Shown: positions 26,134-35,991 of the stretch, in pieces
Layout: the number at the start of each line of letters is the position of its first letter
Position numbering within the stretch: position 1 is the stretch's first letter
Source of the DNA: Hyphomicrobiales bacterium
Lineage (GTDB): Bacteria > Pseudomonadota > Alphaproteobacteria > Rhizobiales > Rhizobiaceae
Reading direction: 5' to 3'
Assembly: GCA_900471515.1 (NCBI GenBank)
Contig: UCFC01000010.1
Span: 471,501-535,500, forward strand
DNA: 64,000 nucleotides
Made by a program: the position numbers and the translations under genes
Notes under the pieces: generated by a model
What the model was told of the DNA's origin: nothing
Databases searched by the model: none
The model's input: only the letters and a program-made list of their open reading frames with translations

Positions 26134-28023
26134 ATGGCGTCTGCAGCCGATCTGTTGCGTATTGAGAACCTGGATGTCGCCTTCTCCGTCTTCGGCGACC
26201 GGCTGCGTGTCGTAAAGGAAGCCAATCTCCGCATTCTGCCAGGCAAAGTGACTGCCCTTGTCGGCGAAAGCGGCTCGGGAAAATCGGTCATCAGCCAGTC
26301 GATCATGGGCATCCTGCCGGCACCCGCCCAGGCGAGCGGCCGCATCCTGTTTACCGACCCGCTGGACGGCAAGGCGACCGATATTCTCTCCCTGTCGCGC
26401 GACAGCGCCGAGATGCGCGACCTGCGCGGCCGCCGCATGGCGACCATCTTCCAGGAGCCGATGACCTCGCTCTCGCCGCTCCACACGGTCGGCAACCAGA
26501 TCAGCGAAGTGCTGTTGATCCATACGGATGCCGACAAGAAGGAAGCGCGCGAGCGCACCGAGGAAATGCTCGGCCTCGTCGGCTTTTCCAATCCGAAACG
26601 CACTTACGACATGTATCCGTTCGAGCTTTCGGGCGGCATGCGCCAGCGCGCGATGATTGCCATGGCGCTGATCTGCAAACCGGCGCTGCTGATCGCCGAC
26701 GAGCCGACCACCGCGCTCGACGTGACGATCCAGGCGCAGATCCTCGAACTTCTGCGCGACCTGCAGGCCAAGCTTGGCATGGCCATGCTGCTCATCACCC
26801 ATGACCTCGGTGTCGTCGCCAACATGGCCGACGAAGTGGTGGTGATCTATCACGGCGAGATCATGGAAGCCGGCCCGGTCGAGGCAATCTTCCGCAATCC
26901 GCAGCATCCCTATCTCAAGGCCCTGATGGCCGCTGTTCCGCATTTCGACATGAAGCCGGGCGAGCGGCTGAAAGCCCTGCGCGAGGTTCCGGTCAATCTG
27001 GAATCGCTGATCGGCAAGAAGAAGCCGGTTGAAAAGGAAGCGCCTGGCACGCTGCTTTCCGTCTCCAATCTTTCCAAGACCTACAGGACGCGCAAGCGCG
27101 GCTTTTTCGGCGGCCAGGAAGCGGCCATCGTGCATGCCGTGGACGATGTCAGCTTCGATATCCGCCGCGGCGAATGCCTGGGGCTCGTCGGCGAATCCGG
27201 CTGCGGCAAGACCACGGTCAGCAAGATTCTCATGCGTGCGATCACTCCGGATAGCGGCGCGGTCGTCTTCAACGACGGCAAGGAGACTATCGACGTCCTC
27301 TCCGTCAAGGGTTCGGAGCTGCAGGACCTGCGTACCAAGATCCAGATGGTTTTCCAGGACCCGGTCTCGTCGCTCTCGCCGCGCATGACGGTGCGCAATA
27401 TTCTCAGCGAACCGCTGGAAATCCATGATCGCGGCGACAGCGCCGAGCGCAAGGCCAAGGTCGAGGCGCTGATGGGCGCGATCGGCCTCGACCGGCGTTA
27501 TCTCAACCGCTATCCTCACAGCTTCTCCGGGGGACAGCGCCAGCGCATCGGGATTGCGCGTGCATTGGCGCTCGGTCCCAAGCTCATCATCCTCGACGAG
27601 CCGGTTTCGGCCCTTGACGTCTCGGTGCAGGCACAGATCCTCAATCTCTTGAAGGATCTGCAGAAGGAACTGGGGCTCACCTATCTCTTCATCTCGCACA
27701 ATCTCGCCGTCGTCGACTATATGGCAGACCGCATCGCCGTCATGTGCAAGGGCCGCATCGTCGAGATCGCCCCGCGCGAAATCATCCTGCGCAATCCGGT
27801 CCATCCCTATACGAAATCGCTGCTTGCCGCCGTTCCCTTCCCGGATCTCGACAGGCCGCTCGACTTCAAGGCGCTGCAGGAAAACGGTGCAGCCGACAAG
27901 CAGAATTGGGGCCAGGTCTTCACAGCCGAGCATGACGATGCCTCCGAACTCGCCTTTGCCGATCTCGGCGGCGGTCATCTGGTGCGCGCCCGCAAGGGCG
28001 CCGATGCAAAGGAACTGGTCTGA
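26134..28023 (+). CDS. Double-domain ABC ATPase of a peptide-type importer (YejF-like)
   Basis: The 629-residue protein consists of two complete ATPase domains of the DppD/DppF type. Domain 1 has Walker A GESGSGKS (about residue 45), signature [15 protein letters not shown] and Walker [13 protein letters not shown]. Domain 2 has GESGCGKT (about 352), [15 protein letters not shown] and [12 protein letters not shown]. Both keep the oligopeptide-binding-type C-terminal tails ([15 protein letters not shown] and [15 protein letters not shown]). Fused ATPases of this kind power YejABEF-like peptide or microcin C-type importers. The stop overlaps the binding-protein start (TGATG). Start at ATG 26134. 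Confidence 0.92.
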   Translation: MASAADLLRIENLDVAFSVFGDRLRVVKEANLRILPGKVTALVGESGSGKSVISQSIMGILPAPAQASGRILFTDPLDGKATDILSLSRDSAEMRDLRGRRMATIFQEPMTSLSPLHTVGNQISEVLLIHTDADKKEARERTEEMLGLVGFSNPKRTYDMYPFELSGGMRQRAMIAMALICKPALLIADEPTTALDVTIQAQILELLRDLQAKLGMAMLLITHDLGVVANMADEVVVIYHGEIMEAGPVEAIFRNPQHPYLKALMAAVPHFDMKPGERLKALREVPVNLESLIGKKKPVEKEAPGTLLSVSNLSKTYRTRKRGFFGGQEAAIVHAVDDVSFDIRRGECLGLVGESGCGKTTVSKILMRAITPDSGAVVFNDGKETIDVLSVKGSELQDLRTKIQMVFQDPVSSLSPRMTVRNILSEPLEIHDRGDSAERKAKVEALMGAIGLDRRYLNRYPHSFSGGQRQRIGIARALALGPKLIILDEPVSALDVSVQAQILNLLKDLQKELGLTYLFISHNLAVVDYMADRIAVMCKGRIVEIAPREIILRNPVHPYTKSLLAAVPFPDLDRPLDFKALQENGAADKQNWGQVFTAEHDDASELAFADLGGGHLVRARKGADAKELV

Positions 28024-29927
28024 TGGTGACGCGCCGCATCTTCCTCGGCGGTCTGATCGGCTCGGCTATCGCACCCTCGGTGTTGCGGGCACAGCAGGTC
28101 GCCGAGCCCGAATTTTTAAAGGCCCGGCTCGCCGACGGCAGCCTGCCGCCAATGGCCGATCGCATTCCGGCCGAACCGCGCGTCATCAATCTGAAAGACA
28201 TGGGCCGCGTGCCCGGCACCTATGGCGGCAACGTGCGCACCATCATCGGCAGCGCGCGCGATATCCGCTATATGACCGTCTACGGCTATTCGCGGCTCAT
28301 CGGCTATGACACCAAGCTACAGTTCCGGCCCGATATCCTGCGCGACTTCACCTCTGAGGATGCTACGGTTTTCACCTTCCGCCTGCGCGAGGGGCACAAA
28401 TGGTCGGACGGCCATCCCTTCACGGCGGAAGCCTTCCGCTACTGGTGGGAAGACGTCATCCTCAACAAGGAACTGACGCCCGGCGGCGGTGCGCTGGAAC
28501 TACGCCCGCATGGTTCCCTGCCGCGCTTTGAAATGCTCGACGAACTGACGGTGCGCTATAGCTGGGACAAGCCCAATCCGGTCTTCCTGTCGTCGCTCGC
28601 CGGACCTCTGCCGCTCGTCATCTACGGTCCCGGCCACTACCTGAAGCAGTTCCATAAAGAATACCAGGACAAGGCCAAGCTCGACGATTTGATGAAGAAG
28701 AACCGGGCCAAGAAATGGGCCGACCTGCACATCAAAATGGCGCTCGCTTCGCGGCCGAACAATCCTGACCTGCCGACGCTCGATCCCTGGCAGAACCGCA
28801 CGGCCCCGCCGGCCGACCAGTTCATCTTCGAGCGCAATCCCTTCTTCCATCGCGTCGACGAGAACGGCAGGCAGCTCCCCTATCTCGACAAGTTCATTCT
28901 CAACGTTTCATCCTCCTCGATCATCGCTGCCAAGGCGGGCGCGGGTGAATCCGACCTGCAAGCGACCGGCATCGATTTCAACGACTATACCTTCTTGAAA
29001 GAGGCGGAAAAGCGCTTCCCGGTGAAGGTCGATCTCTGGAAAGTGGCGCGCGGCTCGCGCATCACGCTCCTGCCGAACCTCAATGTCGCCGACGAAGCCT
29101 GGCGGGTTCTCTTCCGCGACGTGCGTTTTCGGCGGGCCTTGTCGCTGGCCATCAACCGGCATGAGATCAACATGGTCGCCTTCTACGGCCTCGGCAAGGC
29201 GAGTGCCGATACGGTCTTGCCGGAAAGCCCGCTCTTCAGGCAGGAATATGCCGACGCCTTCGTGAATTTCGACCCGGATACCGCCAACAAGCTGCTCGAC
29301 GAACTCGGCCTCGACAAGCGCGCCAGAGACGGTATCCGCTTGCTGCCAGACGGCCGCCGCTGCGAGATTACCGTCGAGACCGCCGGCGAGAGCAACCTCG
29401 ACACCGACGTTCTGGAACTGGTGCACGATCACTGGGCCAATATCGGCCTGGCACTCTTCACCCGCACCTCGCAGCGCGACGTCTTCCGTAACCGCGCCAT
29501 GAGCGGCTCGATCATGATGTCGATCTGGTACGGGCTGGATAACGGCGTACCGACCGCCGACATGTCTCCTTATGGACTAGCCCCTACACTGGATGACCAG
29601 CTTCAATGGCCGCTTTGGGGCATGTACTATCTGTCCGCCGGTCAGGAGGGCAAAGCGCCCGATCTGCCGGAAGCGGCTGAACTTGTGGACCTGCTGAACC
29701 AATGGGGCAGAAGTGCTACGACGCAAGAGCGTGAGGTTATCTGGCACAAGATGCTGTCCCTCTATACCCAGCAGGTCTTTTCGATCGGCCTCATCAACAG
29801 CACGCTGCAGCCGATCCTCAGATCTGCCAGGATGCAGAACGTGCCGGAACACGCGCTTTTCGGCTTCGATCCGACCTCCTACCTCGGCGTCTATATGCCC
29901 GATACCTTCTGGTTCAAGGAGGCCTGA
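28023..29927 (+). CDS. Extracellular solute-binding protein family 5 with Tat-type signal
   Basis: The 634-residue precursor starts with a twin-arginine signal (TRRIFLGGLIGSAIAPSV), so it is probably exported folded by Tat. The mature protein has the SBP family 5 pattern (FTFRLREGHKWSDGHPFTAE, VRFRRALSLAINRHEINMV, ending YLGVYMPDTFWF). Family 5 proteins bind oligopeptides, opines or oligosaccharides. It forms an operon with the double ATPase and two permeases. The insertion around residues 200-290 (charged KKNRAKKWADLHIKM) is longer than in DppA. The ligand cannot be told from sequence. Confidence 0.9.
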   Translation: MVTRRIFLGGLIGSAIAPSVLRAQQVAEPEFLKARLADGSLPPMADRIPAEPRVINLKDMGRVPGTYGGNVRTIIGSARDIRYMTVYGYSRLIGYDTKLQFRPDILRDFTSEDATVFTFRLREGHKWSDGHPFTAEAFRYWWEDVILNKELTPGGGALELRPHGSLPRFEMLDELTVRYSWDKPNPVFLSSLAGPLPLVIYGPGHYLKQFHKEYQDKAKLDDLMKKNRAKKWADLHIKMALASRPNNPDLPTLDPWQNRTAPPADQFIFERNPFFHRVDENGRQLPYLDKFILNVSSSSIIAAKAGAGESDLQATGIDFNDYTFLKEAEKRFPVKVDLWKVARGSRITLLPNLNVADEAWRVLFRDVRFRRALSLAINRHEINMVAFYGLGKASADTVLPESPLFRQEYADAFVNFDPDTANKLLDELGLDKRARDGIRLLPDGRRCEITVETAGESNLDTDVLELVHDHWANIGLALFTRTSQRDVFRNRAMSGSIMMSIWYGLDNGVPTADMSPYGLAPTLDDQLQWPLWGMYYLSAGQEGKAPDLPEAAELVDLLNQWGRSATTQEREVIWHKMLSLYTQQVFSIGLINSTLQPILRSARMQNVPEHALFGFDPTSYLGVYMPDTFWFKEA

Positions 29928-29930
29928 GCG

Positions 29931-30929
29931 ATGATCCGCTACATCCTCTGGCGCATCGCTGCCATGGTGCCCACCCTGCTCGTGATATCGGCACTGGTCT
30001 TCGTCATCATCGAACTGCCGCCGGGCGACTTCTTCGAAAGCCAGATCGCCGAACTGCGCGCCCAGGGCGAGACCGCAAACCTGCAGGAAATCGAGGAGCT
30101 GCGCCATCAATACGGTTTCGACCAACCGGAGATCGTGCGCTACTTCTACTGGGTCGGCGGCATGCTGCGTGGCGATTTCGGCTATTCCTTCGAATATCAG
30201 CTGCCGGTTTCCGACGTGGTGGGCGACCGTTTGTGGCTGACGATCCTCGTCTCCTTCTCGACCATCCTTCTCACCTGGCTGATTGCCTTCCCGATCGGCA
30301 TCTATTCGGCAACCCATCAATATAGCTGGGGCGATTACGGCCTGACCTTCCTCGGCCTGCTCGGCATCGCCATCCCGAACTTCATGCTGGCGCTGATCCT
30401 GATGTATTTCGCCAATGTCTGGTTCGGTCTGTCCATCGGCCATCTGATGGACCAGCAATTTCTGAACGAGCCGATGAGCTGGGCTAAGGCGCAATCCATT
30501 CTCGCGCATCTCTGGATCCCGGTCATCATCGTCGGCACGGCGGGTACCGCCGGTATGATCCGCCGCCTGCGCGCCAACCTGCTCGACGAGATGCAGAAGC
30601 AATATGTGACGACGGCGCGTGCCAAGGGCCTGCATCCGATGCGCGCGCTGGTCAAATATCCGCTGCGCATGGCGCTCAACTTCTTCGTCGCCGACATCGG
30701 CTCGATCCTGCCGTCGATCATTTCGGGTGCGGAGATCGTCGCCATCGTTCTGTCGCTCGAGACGACCGGGCCGATGCTCATCAAGGCGCTGCAGAGCCAG
30801 GACATGTATCTCGCCGGTTCATTCCTGATGTTCCTCGCCTTCCTGAACGTCATCGGCGTGCTGATCTCCGATATAGCGCTCGGCTTCCTCGATCCCCGCA
30901 TCCGTCTGCAAGGCAGGAGCACCAAATAA
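29931..30929 (+). CDS. ABC importer permease (DppB/YejB-like)
   Basis: The 332-residue inner-membrane protein has about six helices. The N-terminal signature MIRYILWRIAAMVPTLLVIS is typical of DppB/OppB, and the EAA loop is ARAKGLHPMRALVKYPLRMA. A long periplasmic stretch lies between TM1 and TM2. It starts 3 bases after the binding-protein stop and its stop overlaps the second permease start (TAATG), showing tight translational coupling. Confidence 0.92.
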   Translation: MIRYILWRIAAMVPTLLVISALVFVIIELPPGDFFESQIAELRAQGETANLQEIEELRHQYGFDQPEIVRYFYWVGGMLRGDFGYSFEYQLPVSDVVGDRLWLTILVSFSTILLTWLIAFPIGIYSATHQYSWGDYGLTFLGLLGIAIPNFMLALILMYFANVWFGLSIGHLMDQQFLNEPMSWAKAQSILAHLWIPVIIVGTAGTAGMIRRLRANLLDEMQKQYVTTARAKGLHPMRALVKYPLRMALNFFVADIGSILPSIISGAEIVAIVLSLETTGPMLIKALQSQDMYLAGSFLMFLAFLNVIGVLISDIALGFLDPRIRLQGRSTK

Positions 30930-32104
30930 TGTCGCCCCTACCCGCACCTGGCGCGGCGCTGCCGCATTATGTGTCGACTGCTCCCTTCGATCCGATCGCA
31001 ACGGAGACGATGACTTCGGCGCAGTCGCGCATCCACCTTGCTTCGCAAAAGCAACTCATGTGGTGGAAATTCAAGCGCCACAGGCTGGCGCTTGCATCCG
31101 GCATCTTCCTCGCAGCCGTTTACTTCATGATTCTGATCGTCGAGTTCCTGGCGCCCTACGGTCTGCACACCCGCAATGTCGATTTCATCCATTCGCCGCC
31201 GCAGCGGGTCCGTCTTTTCGACAGCCAGGGCAATTTCGTCGGTCCGTTCGTTTACGGCCGGAAGATGACGCTCGATATCGATACGCTGCACCGCCTCTAC
31301 ACCAACAACGAAAACGACATCCAGCCGATCCGCTTCTTTTGTCGTGGCGATAGCTACAAGTTCTGGGGACTTGTCGCTTCCGACTTTCATCTCGTCTGCC
31401 CGGCAATCGGCGGACAGATGTTCCTGCTCGGCACCGACCGCCTTGGCCGCGACGTGCTGTCACGCATCCTTTACGGCGCGCGCATTTCGCTCACCATCGG
31501 CCTGATCGGCATCGCCATCAGTTTCGTGCTCGGTATCGTCATCGGCGGTCTTGCCGGCTACTGGGGCGGTATCTTCGACCTCATCGTCCAGCGCCTGATC
31601 GAGGTACTGCAATCGCTGCCCTCGCTGCCGCTCTGGATGGCGCTCGCCGCCATCATGCCGGTGACGTGGAGCCCGATCGTCATTTATTTCGGCATCACCG
31701 TCATCCTCGGCATCATCGACTGGACCGGGCTTGCCCGTGCCGTGCGCTCCAAGCTCCTGGCCTTGCGCGAGGAAGATTATGTGCAGGCCGCGCAACTGAT
31801 GGGCGCCAGTACGCCGCGCATCATCGGCCGGCATCTGGTGCCGGGCTTCATGTCACATCTCATCGCCTCCGCGACCATTTCCATTCCGGGCATGATCCTC
31901 GGCGAGACGGCACTTTCCTTCCTCGGGCTCGGGCTGCGGCCACCGATCACCAGCTGGGGCATCCTGCTGACGGAGGCCAAGAGCGTCAGCGTCATCGCTT
32001 TCTATCCATGGCTGCTGTTTCCGATCGTTCCGGTTGTGCTGGTCATTTTAGCGTTCAATTTTCTGGGAGACGGCTTGCGCGATGCGGCAGATCCCTACAA
32101 ATAG
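30929..32104 (+). CDS. ABC importer permease (DppC/YejE-like) with enlarged first periplasmic loop
   Basis: The 391-residue permease is clearly longer than DppC (about 300). TM1 is at about 51-72, then a region of about 100 residues (74-170) containing HSPPQRVRLFDSQGNFVGPF precedes the usual GTDRLGRDVLSRILYGARIS. The EAA loop is QAAQLMGASTPRIIGRHLVP, and the end FLGDGLRDAADPYK is standard. The extra loop faces the periplasm and may contact the binding protein. Last gene of the importer; glycosyltransferase genes follow after 68 bp on the same strand and may be co-transcribed. Confidence 0.9.
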   Translation: MSPLPAPGAALPHYVSTAPFDPIATETMTSAQSRIHLASQKQLMWWKFKRHRLALASGIFLAAVYFMILIVEFLAPYGLHTRNVDFIHSPPQRVRLFDSQGNFVGPFVYGRKMTLDIDTLHRLYTNNENDIQPIRFFCRGDSYKFWGLVASDFHLVCPAIGGQMFLLGTDRLGRDVLSRILYGARISLTIGLIGIAISFVLGIVIGGLAGYWGGIFDLIVQRLIEVLQSLPSLPLWMALAAIMPVTWSPIVIYFGITVILGIIDWTGLARAVRSKLLALREEDYVQAAQLMGASTPRIIGRHLVPGFMSHLIASATISIPGMILGETALSFLGLGLRPPITSWGILLTEAKSVSVIAFYPWLLFPIVPVVLVILAFNFLGDGLRDAADPYK

Positions 32105-32172
32105 CCTCGAGCCCGGTGGAGCGCGTCGCCTCCGCCGCCTCATGGCCTCCGATCGGCGGGGGTGGTAGAACT

Positions 32173-33408
32173 ATGTCGTCCACCTCAGAGGGCACCCCCA
32201 TGGCCAGACGTCTCGAAGATGCACGCATCCTCATGTATAGCCACGATACGTTCGGCCTCGGCCATCTGCGCCGCTGTCGGACCATTGCCCATGCGCTCGT
32301 CGAGGATTATCGCGGCCTGAACATCCTGATCATTTCAGGCGCGACGATTGCGGGCGCCTTCGACTACCGTGCCCGAGTCGATTTCGTGAAGATCCCAAGC
32401 GTCATCAAGCTTCGGAACGGCGAATATACCTCGCTCGCCAGCCATATCGACCTTCAGGATACGCTGAAGATGCGCGAGTCGAGCATTCGTCACACCGCCG
32501 AGACCTTCGAGCCCGATATCTTCATCGTCGACAAGGAGCCATTGGGCCTGAAGGGCGAGGTCGAGGAAACGCTTGCCTATCTCAAGGCGCGGGGCACGAC
32601 GCTGGTTCTGGGCCTGCGTGAGATCATGGACGCGCCGCATCTGCTCGAAGCCGAGTGGAAGAAAAACAGCGTCATGCAGAAGATCGACCAGTATTACGAC
32701 AGTATCTGGGTCTACGGACCGCCGGATTTCTACGATCCGCTTGTCGGCCTCGACGCGCCCCCCGGCGTTCGCCGCAAGATGGATTTCGTCGGCTTCCTGC
32801 AGCGCAGCGTTTCCAAGGGAAAGAAATCGCTCAACGCACGCAAGGACGACTATATCCTGGTCACGACCGGCGGCGGCGGCGACGGCTCGGATCTGGTTCA
32901 CGACGTCATGAACGCCTATGAAGCCGACGCGACGCTGACGCAGAAGGCGCTGGTTGTGCTCGGCCCCTATATGCCGGCGGCAGAGCGCGCCAGACTGGTC
33001 AAGAAGGGGGAGCTGATCCCCTATATCGAAGTGATCGAGTTCGACAATCATATGGAAGAACTGATCGACGGGGCGACCGGCGTCGTCGCCATGGGCGGCT
33101 ACAACACCTATTGCGAGATCCTGTCCTTCGACAAACCCGCGCTCATCGTGCCGCGCGTCGCGCCGCGCGAAGAGCAATTGCTGCGCGCCCGCCGCGCCAG
33201 CGAGCTTGGCCTCATCGATATGCTGCTGCCTGAACAATCTGCCGATCCCGCCGTGATGGCCGAATCGCTGAAGCGCCTCCCGTCGCGGCTTCCGCCATCG
33301 AAGAGCGGCTGCAACATGCATCTCGAAGGGCTGGATCACATTTCCCGCACCGTCGGCGACTGGCTGGATAGCCGCGGACGCCACCTGTCTCTCGTCGGCG
33401 CAGAATAA
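32173..33408 (+). CDS. GT28/MurG-like glycosyltransferase, paralogue A
   Basis: This protein of 411 residues (402 if the ATG at 32200 is used, which has AGAGGG before it) is a GT-B fold enzyme. The N-terminus ILMYSHDTFGLGHLRRCRTI has the GLGH loop found in MurG/UDP-glucuronosyltransferase-like enzymes. The C-terminal half carries TTGGGGDGSDL and MGGYNTYCEILSFDKPALIV, the donor-binding GGYNT motif. It is related to the enzyme at 34664, so two paralogues flank one GT4 enzyme. No signal peptide or membrane helix, so it acts at the cytoplasmic face. Donor and acceptor unknown. Confidence 0.82.
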   Translation: MSSTSEGTPMARRLEDARILMYSHDTFGLGHLRRCRTIAHALVEDYRGLNILIISGATIAGAFDYRARVDFVKIPSVIKLRNGEYTSLASHIDLQDTLKMRESSIRHTAETFEPDIFIVDKEPLGLKGEVEETLAYLKARGTTLVLGLREIMDAPHLLEAEWKKNSVMQKIDQYYDSIWVYGPPDFYDPLVGLDAPPGVRRKMDFVGFLQRSVSKGKKSLNARKDDYILVTTGGGGDGSDLVHDVMNAYEADATLTQKALVVLGPYMPAAERARLVKKGELIPYIEVIEFDNHMEELIDGATGVVAMGGYNTYCEILSFDKPALIVPRVAPREEQLLRARRASELGLIDMLLPEQSADPAVMAESLKRLPSRLPPSKSGCNMHLEGLDHISRTVGDWLDSRGRHLSLVGAE

Positions 33409-33419
33409 AGAGCCGTCCT

Positions 33420-34667
33420 TTGCCGCCACGCCGCAAGATCCTCGTCGTGCTGAAAGGCTACCCCCGCCTTTCGGAAACCTTCATCGCTCAGGAATTGCTC
33501 GGCCTTGAAAAGGCCGGCTTCGACCTGACGCTGATTTCCATGCGCCGGCCGACCGACAAGAAGCGTCATCCCGTGCATGACGAGATCAAGGCACGCGTCG
33601 TCTACCTGCCGGAATATCTGCACGAAGAGCCGATCCGCGTGCTGAACGGCCTTTTCGCCGGTTTTTCGAAGCCGGGCTTCGGCGCCTTGATGAAGCGCTT
33701 CTTTGCCGATCTGCCGCGCGATATTTCCCGCAACCGTTTCCGCAGGCTCGGCCAGGCACTGGTGCTGGCGCGCGAATGGCCCGACAAGGGCGAATGGCTG
33801 CATGCCCATTTCATCCATACGCCGGCCTCGGTGACGGAATATGCGAGCATCCTGACCGGCACGCCATGGACCTGCTCGGCCCATGCCAAGGATATCTGGA
33901 CCTCGCCCGACTGGGATCTCGGCCAGAAGCTCGCAAGCGCCCGCTGGGCCGTGACCTGCACGCGAAACGGCTACGAGCACATGAAATCGCTGACCGGCCG
34001 CAAGGATGCGGTGCATCTGAGCTATCACGGTCTCGACCTTGCCCGCTTCGGCCATTTCGCGGGCGAACGCTCGAACCGCGACGGCAGCGACCCCGCCGAT
34101 CCCGCCCTTATCCTCAGCGTCGGCCGGGCGGTGGAGAAGAAGGGTTATGACATATTGCTGCGCGCCCTTGCGCTGCTGCCGAAGGAACTGAATTGGCGCC
34201 TGGACCATATTGGCGGCGGCGAGCAGCTTTCGAAGCTGAAGAAGCTTGCGGCTGAACTCGGCCTTGGCGAGCGCATCGCCTGGAAGGGCGCGCTGGCGCA
34301 GGAAGACGTGCTTGAACATTATCGCCGCGCCGACCTCTTCGCGCTTGCCTGCCGCATCGCCGCCAACGGCGACCGTGACGGACTGCCGAATGTGCTGGTT
34401 GAAGCGTCCAGCCAGCGGCTTGTCTGCCTCTCCACCAATGTCTCCGGCGTGCCGGAACTGTTGATCGATGGCGAGAACGGCCTGGTCGTGCCGCCGGAAG
34501 ATCCGGCAGCCCTGGCAGAAGCGCTCGAAACGGCGATCCGCAATCCCGATCTGCGCAAGCGGCTGGGGGATGCGGCTGAAAAGCGCGTGCGCGGCCATTT
34601 CGATTATCACTCCAGCATCCGGCAGTTGAGCGACCTGTTCGAGGCAGAATGGCAGAAGGCGTCATGA
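33420..34667 (+). CDS. GT4-family glycosyltransferase
   Basis: The 415-residue protein has the GT4 N-terminal start ILVVLKGYPRLSETFIAQE, as in many exopolysaccharide transferases. The C-terminal domain has ILSVGRAVEKKGYDILLRAL, IGGGEQLSKLKKLA and the donor-site motif DRDGLPNVLVEASSQRLVCL. The apparent start is TTG at 33420 with AAAGAG upstream; a GTG at 33447 is a less likely alternative. It is 11 bases after paralogue A and overlaps paralogue B by 4 bases, so the three transferases are one unit. Confidence 0.88.
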   Translation: MPPRRKILVVLKGYPRLSETFIAQELLGLEKAGFDLTLISMRRPTDKKRHPVHDEIKARVVYLPEYLHEEPIRVLNGLFAGFSKPGFGALMKRFFADLPRDISRNRFRRLGQALVLAREWPDKGEWLHAHFIHTPASVTEYASILTGTPWTCSAHAKDIWTSPDWDLGQKLASARWAVTCTRNGYEHMKSLTGRKDAVHLSYHGLDLARFGHFAGERSNRDGSDPADPALILSVGRAVEKKGYDILLRALALLPKELNWRLDHIGGGEQLSKLKKLAAELGLGERIAWKGALAQEDVLEHYRRADLFALACRIAANGDRDGLPNVLVEASSQRLVCLSTNVSGVPELLIDGENGLVVPPEDPAALAEALETAIRNPDLRKRLGDAAEKRVRGHFDYHSSIRQLSDLFEAEWQKAS

Positions 34668-35797
34668 CGGCTCCCCGCATCTTCTTCTATGTCCAGCACC
34701 TGCTCGGCATCGGCCATATTGCGCGCGCCAGCCGCATCGCGAATGCTTTGGTGAGCGACGGTTTCGACGTGACGGTCGTCACCGGCGGCCTGCCTGTGCC
34801 GGGCTTTCCGGGCGAAGGCGTCAGAACGATCGAACTGCCCCCCGTCGTCGCCAGCAATGTCGGCTTTTCCGGCCTTGCTGACGCCGAGGGTCAGGCGGCC
34901 GGCGAGGCGTTTCTTTCCAGACGCCGCGACCTGCTTCTGAAGGCTTTCGAGGAAACGAGACCGGATGTCGTCATCATCGAGGCCTTCCCCTTCGGCCGCC
35001 GGCAGATGCGCTTCGAGCTGCTGCCCCTGCTCGATGCGATCGAAAAGGCCAATCCGCGGCCGAAGCTTCTGAGTTCGGTGCGCGACATCCTGCAGGAAAA
35101 CCGCAAGCCTGGCCGTGACGAGGAAACCGTCAGGCTGGTCAAGGACCATTTCGACGCGGTGCTCATCCATGGCGATCCCGACTTCGTGCGCCTGGAGGAC
35201 ACTTTTCCGCTGACGGCCGAGATTGCCGACCGGCTGCGCTATACCGGTCTCGTTGCTCCGCCGCCGGCGCCGGAACCTTCCGAAGCATTCGACATCATCG
35301 CCTCGGCCGGCGGCGGTGCCGTCGGTCTGGAAGTGATGCGCGCCGCGCGCGATGCGGCCGCGCTGCTGCCTGCCGATCTTCGCTGGCTGCTGATTGCCGG
35401 CCCCAACCTTCCCGGAGCCGACTTTTCCGCATTGTCGCAGAATGCGCCTGCCAATGTCACCCTGGTGCGGTTCCGCAAGGATTTTCCCTCGCTCTTGCGC
35501 GGCGCCAAAGTGTCGATCTCGCAGGCGGGCTACAATACGGTGGGCGATCTCCTGCGCACCCGATGCCGGTCGATCCTTATCCCCTTCGTGGCGGCCGGCG
35601 AGACGGAACAGACCGTGCGCGCCGAACGGCTGCAGGCACTCGGCCTTGCCGAAATCCTGCCGGAGAATGGGCTGACGCTCGACGCCGTCAAGGCCGCGGT
35701 CGAACGGGCGCTTGCCGCGCCGCCGCGTCCGGCCGTTTCGCTGGATCTCGACGGTGCCGCAAAAAGCGCAGCCATCATTCGCGCAATGATCGGCTGA
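34664..35797 (+). CDS. GT28/MurG-like glycosyltransferase, paralogue B
   Basis: The product has 377 residues. The opening IFFYVQHLLGIGHIARASRI parallels the GLGH loop of paralogue A. The C-terminal half contains ASAGGGAVGLEVMRAA and SQAGYNTVGDLLRTRCRSIL, the donor-binding motif with Gln replacing the first Gly of GGYNT. The ATG at 34664 overlaps the upstream stop (ATGA) and has AAGG before it; another ATG at 34649 is possible. A 194-bp gap separates it from the degenerate ABC gene. Likely works with the two preceding transferases on the same glycan. Confidence 0.82.
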   Translation: MTAPRIFFYVQHLLGIGHIARASRIANALVSDGFDVTVVTGGLPVPGFPGEGVRTIELPPVVASNVGFSGLADAEGQAAGEAFLSRRRDLLLKAFEETRPDVVIIEAFPFGRRQMRFELLPLLDAIEKANPRPKLLSSVRDILQENRKPGRDEETVRLVKDHFDAVLIHGDPDFVRLEDTFPLTAEIADRLRYTGLVAPPPAPEPSEAFDIIASAGGGAVGLEVMRAARDAAALLPADLRWLLIAGPNLPGADFSALSQNAPANVTLVRFRKDFPSLLRGAKVSISQAGYNTVGDLLRTRCRSILIPFVAAGETEQTVRAERLQALGLAEILPENGLTLDAVKAAVERALAAPPRPAVSLDLDGAAKSAAIIRAMIG

Positions 35798-35991
35798 AAC
35801 CCTCGCCTATTCTAAAATTCATGTGATATAAGAAAAATTCCGGCGAGAATCGGCGTTTCGACATTAGTCCGCTCCGCCTTGTTTTCGTTGCGATATCGGC
35901 GGTCTGACTGCATGGTCCTGTACTTGGAGATTCTCCCTTGCCCGGCACCAGGATCGCTGTCCGGACTTTTCCCACAGTCTGACGGTTAGCC

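Noticed and set aside
26059..27978. 639-residue open frame on the minus strand
   Set aside because: Antisense to the double ATPase gene with clear Walker motifs.
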